DNA of 64,000 nt from Fusarium oxysporum f. sp. lycopersici 4287 (lineage: Eukaryota > Ascomycota > Sordariomycetes > Hypocreales > Nectriaceae): assembly GCF_000149955.1 (NCBI RefSeq), contig NC_030988.1:3192040-3256039 (forward strand), written 5' to 3'. Numbering within the stretch: the first letter of the stretch is position 1; every line of letters starts with the position of its first letter. This document shows positions 44,200 through 56,002 of this stretch, in pieces. Under the pieces are notes generated by a model, which worked only from the letters and a program-made list of their open reading frames with translations, made no database searches and was not told where the DNA came from. The translations under genes and the position numbers were made by a program.

Positions 44200-45570
44200 A
44201 TCAGCACCCGCCCCAGAAGCACGATGGAAAAGCCCAGCACAGAGAAGATCAGCTTTGATAGTTATCCATGATATATTTTTGCGGCTTCACCTGTATACTA
44301 TGTTTCTCCCCTGGACGTAATTTTTCTTTCCCGAACTGGCCGTCTTTTAGCTTGTTCGTTCTATCTTGTCTTGGGCAACAACACGTTGATACCAGACTCG
44401 ATTCGCTATTCATGCTAAGACGTGCGTGCTAGCACTGAACAAGTGCTCGAGCACCTATTTAAGCGCGCTCCCTTTACCAGCATATAGATACTGGCAAACC
44501 AGTGCCAAGACGGCTGGGCCAGCTCATGTATTCTTTCTCTCTAATTTCCTCCTCTTGGGATTTACGAGGACCATCAACTCTATTTCCTATCCTGATTCTA
44601 CTGCTCTGCCACAACCGATTTTTGCCAAGTCTTTAACAGAAATATGAATATGTGTTCATTCGTGTCTCTTGCAAGATCGACGGGCGGACGCCCCATGAAA
44701 TCTTTTATGGCTACATCTGCTCCCGCTTCTACTAACGCACTCACCTTATAATCTCTGTTGTAGTCCGTCACCACTACACGATGAAGAGGTTATTTTCCCA
44801 TAAAACCTCTAATATTTAAGCAGTTTCCATCCTCCAGGTATTTACGTAGCCACAAACCGCATGGCTCGGCTTTGTGAAACTTCCAGAGGATATGACCGCT
44901 GACGAAGTAGGCCTGTATATCTGACCCCTAAAATTGGATACTAACATGGACGCGCTCGAAGCGACAGTGACGTTCGCCCGCAACAGGACGCCTTTGAGCC
45001 GAAGCAAGATAACGAGGAGACAGATATCATGGTTCCAGTTATCAATCCAATAGCCCTTGACTACTCACAAGACCAACCCTCGTCCGCCACTGACAGCTAG
45101 AGTTTGCCTCTGCTGTTGAAGCTAGGATACTGAACAATTGGAGAAATTGACCACCAAGTTGGCTTGCTGCAAACCGCATGAGCCTCGCAGGACAGTCATA
45201 GGGCACGGGGTAAAATACAAAACCTGGGACGATATCTTTGTAAGGGTTTGAAGGAGATCACGACGGAAGTATACGGAGGAATCATGTAACCAACAAATGA
45301 TGCCCTATCCCTTTCATTGTGGCGAGCCTTTATTAGGTATAGCGCTCGACATTACCCCACATACTTCAATTATACGTGAGTAACTATTCGGTGTGGCAAT
45401 TAGCGAGAGAATAAAAGTAACGTAAAGTCTTTACTCCGTAGCTTGTGAGGCCGTGAGGACTTCCATTGCAAGATACGTTAGGTGGGAAGTCACCCCATAG
45501 TGACCCTCCTGGAGGCTTTCCACAATTGAAGGGATAGACTTCAGTTCCAGGACATGGTAAACTACAATTA
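44200..45570. other. gene-poor region with ankyrin relic
   Basis: Apart from the ankyrin fragment listed separately I see no gene. Short frames at 44426 (plus) and 45384 (minus) lack motifs. The right end abuts the family-A autonomous element. Confidence 0.4.
44640..44850 (-). pseudogene. ankyrin-repeat protein fragment
   Basis: The minus strand reads NIRGFMGK, a stop, then PLHRVVVTDYNRDYKVSAL, VEAGADV and DFMGRPPVDLARD. This is the consensus of two consecutive ankyrin repeats (G.TPLH..., L.E.GADV, D..GRTPVDLA). A stop codon lies in the first repeat and there is no start, so it is a relic of a larger protein. Confidence 0.65.
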
Positions 45571-48545
45571 CTTGGGTAGGGCCTAGAGATCGGCCCCCCG
45601 TGCTTGAGGCACGGATACCGAAGGTAGTAACGAAAGCACGGGGGGTGCACTGACAGGGAAAAGGGGCTGCTGACAGGGAAAAAATTTAGGTACCTCAATT
45701 TGGCTGCAAAACCCGCCAAATTTTTGTAGCTTCTTTATATGCATGTCCCCGTTTCCTACACCTATGATGCCTACAATTATTTATCTACCGCAACACCACA
45801 GCCTCTATTAATATCACCACCTCAACAACAAATATTAAATCAATTACAACTATTGCAATAGTACTTCAATTAATAAAAAGAATATGACATCTGAAAGCCC
45901 AGAGCTTGCTCCGTCAGCACAACAAATATATATCAATCCTGAGACTGGTTTACCACGAATTTCCCGCTTCACGGACTATAATATTGAAGAACGCACTATC
46001 GCAGCAAAGGCATTATATCTAGAGGGCGTTTATCCCTCTATGAGAGCCGCTGCACAAGCATGGAAAGTCAACTATAAGAGACTTCGCAGTAGGATCAACG
46101 GCCATCATCCTGTGAGAGATAACGGCGGCAACAGGACGTTATTCAGCAAGGAAGAAGAGAAAGCTATACTCGCTTGGTGTTGGAGGAGAGTAACACAGGG
46201 GCATCACATACAACAACGCACACTTCGTCAGTATGCGAATTCCCTGCTTAAGGCTACACATCGTGAGCCTCATGCCTCAAGGTTCTGGGCTCGCCGCTTC
46301 CTCAGGCGGTATCGTGAAGTCTTTCATAGGAGAAAGAGCCGTACTCTCGCTGCAAATCGCAAAGCTATGGCAGACCGAGCCAATGTCGAAGAGTGGTTTG
46401 CAAAATGGACAGAATTTGTCAAGGGAAACGACATCAACTTCGATAATGTCTGGAATTTCGACGAGACCGGCTTTATAATAGGATATCTAATGAACGGTAT
46501 TATGATATGGACTTTCCTCGATATCGACTCCCCTCTGTTAACAGATGCACATACGACTATTAGTATGACTATCGTGGAGTCAATATCTGCAACAGGAGGA
46601 ATCATAGCCCCGTTTGTCATCATGCCCGGCGTACAGATTCCCTCCCGTTGGGTGGATAATGACCTAGACGAGCAGGCTACGATAGTCACAACACCAAAAG
46701 GCTATATCGACGATATCACGGCACAGGACTTCTTTGACCACTTGAGAGACTTACCCGGCCTCAAAATACATCAGATCTTCGAGTTATTCTTTATGATGGA
46801 TGTGAAAGTCATTTCACCAAAGAGCTTTATCAGAAAGCTCTAGATGCAAATATTATCTTATATCCCTTCCCTCCTCATCTGACACATATACTTCAGCCAT
46901 TAGATGTTGGATTATTCAGTACATATAAGCATTGGCATCAGGAAGCCTTACTTAGGGAAATCGCTGACGGTGCTACGGACTTCAATAAAGCTGACTTTAT
47001 GTTTCATTTACAGGAGATTCGCCGCAAAGCTACTAAGAAAAGTACTATCATCTCATCGTGGGCAAAATCCGGCATCTATCCTCTTGATCCCTCCGTTGTT
47101 ATCAACAAAATGGTCAACCCTCTTTCATCCCTATCTTTGGAGGTTGCTGAACGTGATCTTCCCGGCTATATCACACCTGGGTTATCTTCCAACCATAGCA
47201 GTGACTTTCGCGATGATTCAAATGAAGAAGAAGTTGGCGAATCATCACGAGATATACATCAAAATACTCATCGCAACGAGGGGATTCCAATGATGCCCTC
47301 CACGCCTCCAACGGTTATCTGGAACAATACCAATACACCTCAGCTTAATCTACGGCAAATCAAGCAATACGAAGATTATGTGGCCCTTCGTATTGAATGT
47401 TCAATATCCTCAGGCGTGCCTCTGACCCCAAGTGTGTTACATGTTAACGAAAAAGTGCGAAAAGCACACACAACCCTTGCCTTGAACGGTATCACAGCTA
47501 CTCAGGAGATGCGCCGTTTGAAGGAGAAGAGCCTACGACGTTCAGAACGGGACGAAGGAACTATTATCATAGCAAATTACGGGCCAATTACAGTTTATGA
47601 TGCCAGACTCCGTGTCGCAAAGGATCAACATAATAGACGGGCAAATCAGGATGCAGAGCTTCGTCGTTATTATGCCAAGGAGGTCAGAGACGAGGCTGTA
47701 TATCTACGGCGGTGGCTTTTCTCTGTAAGGAAGCTACTACGGTCATCTTTGAAGGAATATCATCCTATTGAACAACATAGGAGTCAACCTTCATACTCAC
47801 AGGAAGTGAGGCCATTCACAGTCAGTGAATTCTTCATCAAGACTCAATCCGAGCTTTGTATCAAGTCTACAGAGCTTCTAGCTACAAGATATTGTGCTCA
47901 CCGTGAGATGCACGGAAAGATGAAAGAATCCAAGCTATTGGCCAAGCAAGCAAGAGATGCACAGCAAGAACATATACCTAAGATCTTCCCTTTTTACTGG
48001 AATCCTCCATTCCTTCTTCCTTTTGACTATAATATTAATATAGTCAAAGATGCAGTCGATTTGATAGCCTCACCTTCGAGAAAACAGCGTGGAAAGCAGA
48101 AAGCGTTGTCTGTTGATGATGATGAATTGGATATCGATGAAAGTGAAGATGATGAAGAGATTGAAGAAGAAGAAGAAGCAGAAGAAGGAGAAGAAGATGA
48201 TGATGATATATCAGTTAAAGATACTATTGAAGTTAGGTAGGATGTCTTAGTTGTTGCGAAAAAGAATGAATAACATACCTGATTTTGATGATATATTATG
48301 GTGTTGTGGTTGTGATGCATTTGTCCCGTAGATGCAGATGGAGGGGTTAGTCCGGTCTGAATTATGTTACTAACCGAGGGAAAGTCGGTACCTTCATTTG
48401 GCGGCTTTTGCAGCCAAATTGAGGTACCCCAATTTTCCCTGTCAGCAGACCCTTTTCCCAGTCAATGAACCCCCCGTGCTTGGGCACGAAGCTTGCGGAG
48501 TGATACCACAAGCTAAGGTGGGCCGCTCTCTAGGCCCTACCCAAG
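45571..48545 (+). mobile_element. family-A autonomous transposon (TA duplication)
   Basis: 2975 bp, ends CTTGGGTAGGGCCTAGAGAT (left) and the inverse (right), TA at 45569-45570 and 48546-48547. Inside each end lies a CAATTTGGCTGCAAAA / TTTTGCAGCCAAATTG inverted pair and a hairpin at CCGTGCTTGAGGCACGG. The termini match the MITEs at 345-716 and 21791-22105, so this is the likely parent family. Confidence 0.93.
45884..48240 (+). pseudogene. pogo-like DDE transposase (family A), one frameshift
   Basis: The N-terminus has an HTH (AAKALYLEGVYPSMRAAAQA) and a CENP-B-type HTH (RQYANSLLKATHREPHASRF). Catalytic blocks are VWNFDETGFIIG, YDGCESHF and HILQPLDVGLFSTY. The frame changes near 46795, just at the second Asp. 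The last ~260 residues are unusual: an extended helical region and a strongly acidic tail (48110-48215, E/D-rich). Larger than classic Fot proteins (about 780 residues if joined). Confidence 0.87.
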
Positions 48546-48547
48546 TA

Positions 48548-49166
48548 TGGCGTCTTTTGGTATTGGTGGACGAAATGGCGTGGAAGGATAGTGCCCTCTT
48601 GTTCCTATCAACTTTGTTTAATGGTGTTGAACAGGCATATACGGTTCAAGGATCTTAAGATTGCTTATGGATACAGTAAATCTTTCGGGGGCGGTGACAC
48701 TTCTTGAAGACTCATAGCACGAATACATTAAACTTGCACTAATCGACCAGATACATGTATTATCTGAGAAAAGACGATAAGAAAGGTGACCGCCGGAGAA
48801 AGGAGCCGCCAACGAACACGGCCACGGCACGGCTGATACAGCGCTTCTTTTATGACGAGGTTGTTAAGCTGATATCCTCCCTAGAGCAGCTGCTACCAGT
48901 AACAACGAAATGAATTACGTGGATCGAGATGAACAAACGAGGGTATCTCGGGGCTATGATCACCGCATATGCCACGGCACTTGGCAGGTTTTCACTTGCA
49001 CCTTCCTGTTGGATGTGTTTTTCATGAATATTCATCTTCTTAAACTCCATATGTCCAGTTAGAAGCGATATAAGAACCAAGAGGGGTGTAGCTGACTGCT
49101 TCCTAACGAGTATTTCAAGGTTTCGAGACGGTCAATCGCGGTGCAGTTATCGAGCTGGGTACGAAG
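48548..49166. other. intergenic, nothing recognised
   Basis: About 600 bases between the transposon and the 3' end of the MFS gene. Short frames only; no TIR, LTR or domain motif. Confidence 0.45.
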
Positions 49167-51040
49167 TTACGCCCGTTGCACATGAGCGTTCTTGAATGGC
49201 TGGCTTTGACTATGGGCTGAAAACCCTATCGTAGACCTATTGGACATGGACTCTCTCCTCATCAATAGGGAGCGTGTTCGTTCTGGCATTGTATGTCTGT
49301 TGTCCAGGGCTAAGTGGCCTTGTCTCCTCCTGTTCATCCTCCCAATGAACTTACACATCTCGTTAGCATATTCGAATCCTCGGGGCAAAAGGGGCAAAAG
49401 GAGCAACTCACCGTGGGGCCGGATTGCAAAACTCGCGAGGAAGCTAATGCCATACAAGCTTGCCAGTAGGACAAAGATGGCCTGTGGAAACGTTCCGACT
49501 GTAGCAGCGTAGATACCGTTGAACAAGAGCGGCCCAAGAATCCTAGAAAGGGCAAGCAGCATGCCAACCGCACCCAAAAGCTGCCCTACGCGATTCGAGG
49601 GAACGTGCTTGGTTATAGTAGCTTGGGTAGTGGCACTGCCAAGTCCTCCCATTGCTGTGACCATGCCGCTAAGGAAAAAAACCTTTTCAGAGTGTGCCAG
49701 ACTGTATCCAATGCTGCCTAGGATATCTGACGTCAGGGCAGCCCTAAGGACCCATATGTCGAGGTTGTCTGCTCCATAATGCTTCTCTGCTGGCAGGGTG
49801 AGACAATCTCGTCGTCTCCGAGCAGCTGGACGAACACGCCCAAAATAGTTGATGATTGGGAAGACGCCCATCAGAGCCGCTACCCGAACTAGCGACAAAA
49901 CAGACACGAATCGAGAACTCTCAAAGGTGCCCCATCCATACATGTACTCGCTGTACAAAATAATAACCGCACCAGCAGCTTGAGAGATTCCAAAAATGAT
50001 GATATCGTTGAGAGCCAGAGCAACCAGGTTTCGGCGGAGGGCAGGCGAAGTTCCAGGGCCCGTGGGGCTGAGGACCTTGAGAGGCTCGAATGGGTTAGTC
50101 GTCTGGATAGTGGATAACAGAGACCTCCTGGTCTGGGCCCTCAACTCTTGTTCCTTGTCCCACTTCTCCCGAGCAAGCAGCTGCTTCTCCTTGGGTAGAG
50201 ATTCAGGAACGATGAACCTAATTACGATCACAAACATACTGTGGCAACCCAGAACCACATAGAAGATGGACAGGAGGCTGCCAGTCCCTTTGGCAAAGTA
50301 TCCGGCCAAAAGAGGGCCGAATGCCAGGCCGGTGAACAGGCAGGCATGCATGTAGCCTATAGACGCTGCACGTTTTGAGGGCGGCGTGCAATCGCTAATG
50401 TATGACTGGTGGAGGATGCTTCCAGCTGTAAAAGAGCCGGTCAACCCATCAAACACGCTTCCCAGTACTAGCCACCGGTGGTCAATAACTTGAGGAAATC
50501 TGGCCACCAAGATGGTTATGAATTCAGCAACTAAACCACCACAGGAAGCCAGGGCCATCAATCGCGTCCTACCATATCGGTCTGATAGATGCCCCAACTT
50601 TGGAGTCACGATGGCACTCAGTAAGCCTGTGATGAGATTCATGACCAGCATGAAGGTTGCAGCATTCTTCTGGACCCCGGGTATCTTGCATTGTGGGTTG
50701 TCGCTACCGAGAAGGATAGCATTGAAGGTGATGTTCGGGTCAAGGAACTTCTGATCCGCCAAGTATTGCTTGCAAACGAGGTCGAGGATCCTTTACGCCT
50801 CACAGTCAATGTCCTAGGTTAAGATATAATAACGGAAGCGCTCACAGATTCAATTTAGGCACCATGACACCTCCGAAAGCTAGGGTGAAAACCGTGAAAG
50901 GGAAAAGCAGCCAGTAGACCTGGATATGCTGTTAGCTCTTGGTTGTAACAGACGTCCGAGAAGTTGGAGCATACTGAGGGCCTCTGCCACCACGACAACA
51001 CTTTCGAATCTTCATATATCTCCCAACGATCGCCATTCAT
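49167..51040 (-). CDS. MFS transporter (TetA/HIAT1-like drug:proton type)
   Basis: Three exons, 51040-50975, 50919-50846 and 50790-49167. The two introns (55 bp each) have GT donors and AG acceptors, and the exons total 588 codons (587 aa). The start MNGDRWEIYE is the likeliest; an upstream start cannot be excluded. RPSVYWLLFPFTVFTLAFGG is the first helix, and the loop 2-3 signature is GHLSDRYGRTR. About 12 hydrophobic helices follow, with a long loop in the middle (ARRSLLSTIQ region) and a hydrophilic C-tail. It probably sits in the plasma or vacuolar membrane and exports a small molecule; the substrate is unknown. No inactivating mutation seen. Confidence 0.85.
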
Positions 51041-51985
51041 GGCTTCTCTGCACTTGTCCTGTGTACCAAGTGCATCGGGTGCTTAGTAACCGAGCCGTAT
51101 CTGATACAGAAGCCTCGAGCTGGTGAAACCTTGAGCTTTCCACCGCATCACGGTCCATTGCTTTCGCTCGTATCATATAGTAAACGTCTGTTCTGGTGCT
51201 GCAATCGAAATTCAGAGTGTATAGGTCCCTATGAGCGCCTCGCATCGAGCTGGTTAACCTAGGTAGTTCAAGTTCGGTCACGTCGTTAGGACGATCATGT
51301 AGCAATCTGAGAAGGTTGCGATCGAAGCGAAGGGTCCTAGGACAAACGGTAGTAATCCAATATGCCAGAGAGATTTAAAAACGCGTAACGAGTGGTGAAG
51401 GCATGAGTAGAAGGGAGAATAATAAAGCACGGCGGTTCCATGATGGGCTGGGGCGATGGTGGGGTCCGGAGCCCCGCTTAGGTTAACATGCTAAGATAAC
51501 CAGACATGCATGGGGCTTAGCGGGAAACAACTCCACTGACGCCCTCCATGTCGATCCCTAATGGTTAGGCTTATGGTAGGTATACCATGCATCGTGGGCC
51601 ATTTCAGTCTCAAAGCCCACTAAAATCTCCAAAACATCAATACAACCATGTGGATTTACGAATCGATGAGCCAGTGATCTGATTTCCAATCTCCACTATT
51701 GTGGACTTGGACGCGACAGATCCTCCTGTAGCGTCAGAGGTTGGCATATTCAGACTTCGGTCCGCAAGACACGAGCCACAACAACGGCAATTTGGCGGGG
51801 ATTCGCAAATACTGGCTTTTTCAGTCGCTTTTACTCTTTGATAGTTTGTTGTTCGCTACGTAGGCGCCCCTATGGCTTAATCATTGACAAGAGTGATTAC
51901 ATTCGCAGGACATTTACCTGTCCGTTAATTATTTCTCGTTAGTTCTCGTCGTCTCGGGTAACGTTTACTGGAGAGGGAAAAAATT
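51041..51985. other. intergenic, MFS promoter side
   Basis: Nearly 950 bases without a convincing gene. It includes GC-rich patches around 51460-51540 (GGAGCCCCGC and GGGGCTTAGCGGG). It probably holds the MFS promoter. Confidence 0.4.
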
Positions 51986-51994
51986 TGGCAATGA

Positions 51995-52050
51995 CTAGGG
52001 ACGCATGACACTTTGGCTAGGGACGCATGAACCTTTCGGACGCATGACTT
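51995..52050. repeat. GGACGCATGA direct repeats
   Basis: Three copies of GGACGCATGA (the first two within CTAGGGACGCATGA) in 55 bases at the presumed MULE left end. Probable transposase-binding or terminal repeats. Confidence 0.7.
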
Positions 52051-52188
52051 TTATCCTCTCTTATTGGTTTAAAATATTTCTAAGCAACCGATATAAAATT
52101 CCAAAGGCGGTGAAGCTTTCTCGCTTAACGGATCTTAATCTTAACCAATAGAATCATAAGACTTTAGCCCCCTTGCCTTCAACCTCCT

Positions 52189-55035
52189 TTGAATTACGCC
52201 GGATTTAGATCGTGCTATTTACCTTCATTCCCCACTGACCCGCAAGATCTATTCATTATGGATCAACCTAAGAGCCCCGACCCGTTCCAACAGCCTCAGC
52301 AGCGAAAGCGAAAGCGGCGCGCTAATTCCGACCTACGTCAACCGTCGCCATCTGACTATCCACTCGAAGATACTGGCGCGCTCGAGAACATCTTCGCGTC
52401 ATATCCTCAGATGTTGTCGACTGTCCCACAACCTGAAGGCTTGCGTGGACTAAACGAGCCTTCATGGGTATTACAATTCGATCATGACATTCACCTAAGT
52501 AATGACTATCCAGTCCCAAATGGCCGACCAACCCGCGTACGAGGACCGATCCCAGGCCCCGAGCCAATTCCCTTGCCTCCACAGTCAAACCGATCCACCG
52601 AAGAAGACTGTAATAATACTGCTCAATCACCACGCGCCAAATTTAAGTCTGCCTTACAATTAGTCACAGATGTCATCGGAACCGAGCGGAGGCTTACTCG
52701 CGAGTCTCTCGAAGCAGCAGAACGCGTTCGGCGATGGCGTGAACAATGGGGCTACTCATCCCTAAGTCCAGGACAATCTATATCACCTCCTCCATATTCG
52801 CCCCCACGAGAAACACAACCGACCGATCCCTATCCTCTATCCCTACTTGATAATAGAGAGCCGCAGCATCTAAGCTTGGATTCCTCTCCAGAACCTGGTC
52901 AAATCCCAAACCCGCCGATACCTGGTACTGCAGCTCCCTCAGTTGATATTCTCTTCCATGAAGTTAATAACTTTGCAAAGGACCACGGCTTTGGGATCGT
53001 TAAGTATAATGGGTATTCCTATAAAGGACGTAAGATACGATATTCATTCCAGTGTGATCGATATGGAGAATCACGAGCTCCTAGAGGTGCTCAAATAAGG
53101 CCTCGCAAGTCTCGTAAGTGCGGCTGTAAGTGGAAGCTTATAGCCGAGGCACTAGAGGAGGGAAAGTGGCTCTTACGATTACATGATAACCCTGAACACC
53201 ACCAGCATAATCATGGACCAAGCATTGGACCATCTGCACATCCCTCTCATCGGAGACTGACCGAAGCTACAAAGGCAACGATTATATCTACAAGCCGTCG
53301 AGTTGGTGTTCGGGCCCGTGATGTACGAGCTATTGTTCAGGAGCAGTATCCTGACTCTGTATTTACACGGAAAGATATTTATAACGCCCGATCTCTCATC
53401 AACCGCGAGAAGCTAGGGGGTCTCACACCTACGGCAGCACTTATCAAGCTCTTTGACGATAATGAGATACCTTATCTTATCAAATGGGCAGATGATGACC
53501 CGAACCGTCTACTTGGTCTCGTATGGACATTTCCATATTGCCTACAGATGTGGAAACGATTTCCTGAAGTTATTAGCTTTGACAATACCTATAATACCAA
53601 TCGGTTCAAGCTTCCCCTCTTCCAAGCAACAGGGCAGACATGCCTAGGGTCTGTTTTTAATGCTGCTTTCGGCCTTATCGATAACGAGAGACGAGAAGGG
53701 TTCCAGTTCCTCTCAGAGAGTATAAAACAGCTTATGGCGCAACACTCTATATGTCAGCCAGATGTTATCATTACCGACTTTGACGATTCGATGAAAGCAG
53801 CACTTAATGACCAGTTTCCGGAGGTACAGCAGCAACTCTGTATCCACCACATTAACTCAAATGTCCTACTTCGAGCTAAACAGAGATGGCTTAAGAGGCC
53901 TAGCTCTAGTAGCGATATCAGTGGTGGCTCAGATATAGAGGCAGAACCGCCAGATCAGATTCAACTGAACCCTACCGACCAAGAGTCTATCTCTGCGCCA
54001 GTAGGTAATGATATCTCTCATACCTACAATGGTGTTCTTGCTATGTGGAAGTTGGTCCTCTTTGCCGAGACTGAGGAGGCACATGAGAAGGCGTGGATCA
54101 ATCTCTGTAAAGAGTTTAATGACCAGCGCCCTATTCTACGGTACCTCCATGGCACATATATGCCTGTTCGGGCACAATGGGCACGCTGCTTTATTCGTCA
54201 TTATCGTAACTTCGGTATCCGCGTTACATCCGGTACTGAGGCAAGCAATAATAACATCAAGGGCTATCTATTAAATGGAATGAGCCACCTCTATCGGCTG
54301 GTCGAAGCTATGCAGGACATGATCAGAGATCAAAGGCAAGACTTTATTGATGCCTGCGCAAACGATGAGGTACTTACTGCGCCTGAGTATCACCGACCGA
54401 GTGCAGACTACCTAGGGGAGCTTCGGGCTCTGGTCTCATCAAAGTGCCTAGCACTAATTACAGCACAATATCGACTGGCAAAGAAGGCAATGCCAACAGG
54501 GAATAGACCATTCCCGCCTCCTCTTGATAACTGCGTTTGCTCTGTCCCAACCGAGCTCGGTATACCATGCTATCACACGATATACAATAAGCTAGCCTCA
54601 GGGACCTCTTTTACAAAACAGGAGGTGCACCCGCATTGGCGTATACGAGACTCATCGTCTCAAGACCCCTATAGAAGGATAATAGACCCAAGGGTTAACC
54701 CACCTCTCTTCGTGGAAGGCCTAAAGAATAGAGCGCAAAGTTGTTCCATCGCAGGTTGGGATTCGACACGCCCGATACAACAGAAGATCAGAGCAGTTCA
54801 ATTCAAGGTTTGCCAAAGCGAAAACGGTGCCGACCTCGAGGGAGTTTAAATCGATCAATAACTGTCAGACTAACGCCTTCACAAGACCAAGCTTCTTCTC
54901 AGGAAACTAATCAATCTCAACGACAAACACAAAGACGGTCCGCGAGGCTCGGTGCAGGGAGGAGTTCGGGAGTACATTCAAGTGGGCAGAGGCTACGTTC
55001 TAGTATACGTCGGGAAAGAAGTCAATGGGAGATAA
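52189..55035 (+). pseudogene. MULE transposase (FAR1-type DNA binding, DDE, SWIM finger)
   Basis: The likely start is ATG at 52258 (MDQPKSPDPF); the frame is open from 52189. A Pro/Ser-rich N-terminus is followed by a FAR1/WRKY-GCM1-like region (CGCKWKLIAEALEEGKW, then HNH). The MULE DDE core has VISFDNTYNTN, VIITDFDDSMK and SGTEASNNNIK. A SWIM-type CxCx(n)CxH ends the domain (CVCSVPTELGIPCYH). The frame changes near 54800; the real C-terminus is in another frame (LPKRKRCRPRGSLNRS, an AT-hook-like segment) up to 55035. It is closest in plan to the Fusarium Hop family. Core residues are intact. Confidence 0.88.
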
Positions 55036-55249
55036 GCTAGGCTTAGATGATTTATATATATAACCCTATGAGATATATGTATTGATAGATATGCTTCTTA
55101 TAGCAAGGTCTCAGGAAGGTCACGATTCGGAGCTAATAAAGGTTGACGACAATCTGCTGTGAAGTCGCATCACGCTGTTTTAACATGCATGTAAGCTGTC
55201 AGCAAGGGGTATATAGATACTGTGCCAATAGTGATGAATTATTGTGTAA

Positions 55250-56002
55250 GCAATACGCCCCCGTCAAAAACGTCCGTGCGGTATAAATCAAGGGGTGTCA
55301 AAAAGGGACAACCGATTTCGATCTTTACTGTAAATGAAATGGATAATGTCAGCCGTATTGCGGTACTAGACGAGAGGAACGAAGTTCGAGCTGAGTTCAC
55401 CGAGATGCTCGGCCGAGAAAATGACACCGAAGTTGCCAAGGTAGCATGGCTCAGCAAGAGAGACACCCCCAAGGCGTATGGCTCGATGGTCGTATATCTC
55501 AAAAAAACGGTCAGAAGCTAGGCGGTTCATCAACGAAAGATTCTTTGTGGCTGGAGGAGAATCCGGTACTACAAAGGCGTTTGAACGTGTTGTTTATATT
55601 GCGCAGTAGTGCTGGGTGAAAATTATATTTTATGAAACTTTGTTGTTTCTTATTGAGATGAGAGCTCTTCTCGGGTTTATATCTCTAGATAGTTTCATCT
55701 AGGACTTTGAACTTTAAATCTAGGACTTTCAGACTAATAGTCTGAATCCTGAAGATAAGGGGGATTCCCAATTTTTTTCAACAGAACGTCGTGACCGCCC
55801 CAAGCAATGTTACAACTGCCAACAGATCACGAGCCATAAGGCCTATCACTGTGATAGACCACAAGTTTGCGGAAGGTGCGCGCAAGAAGGCCATCACCAC
55901 AGTGCATGCACAGGAACGATTCCGAAATGTATCCCATGCGGCGGCCCCCATAAGTCATACAGCAGAAACTGTCGGAAGCTCTATCCATCACAGCATGAAT
56001 AG
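55250..56002 (+). pseudogene. LINE gag with zinc knuckles, split by a solo LTR
   Basis: 55250-55587 carries the middle of gag (AKVAWLSKRDTPKAYGSM). A frameshift sits in an A7 run at about 55506, after which SEARRFINERFFVAGGE can be read. The solo LTR follows TTTGAACG. Beyond it, gag continues in frame with RDRPKQCYNCQQITSHKAY and further knuckles (CGRCAQEGHHHSAC, CGGPHKSYSRNC). The stop TAG (56000-56002) overlaps the next ATG. Confidence 0.85.
55588..55783. repeat. solo LTR with perfect 5-bp duplication
   Basis: 196 bp starting TGTTGTTTATATTG and ending TTTCAACA, flanked by GAACG at 55583-55587 and 55784-55788. The TGTTG...CAACA ends and 5-bp duplication are diagnostic of LTR retrotransposon integration. 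No internal retrotransposon sequence remains. Same family as 25127-27161. Confidence 0.93.

Larger units (their letters stand above)
51990..55210 (+). mobile_element. Mutator-like (MULE/Hop-type) element, right end unresolved
   Basis: Defined by the transposase gene. At the left, 51995-52050 has three GGACGCATGA repeats, which may be the terminal or subterminal repeat. I cannot find its inverse on the right before the next LINE begins at about 55220, so the right end is probably deleted or diverged. Confidence 0.65.

Noticed and set aside
48027..48320. Serine-rich minus-strand frame
   Set aside because: Antisense of the acidic tail codons of the family-A transposase.
51460..51545. Possible terminal inverted repeat GGAGCCCCGC / GGGGCTTAGCGGG
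   Set aside because: The arms do not pair well on checking and no duplication or element body could be defined.
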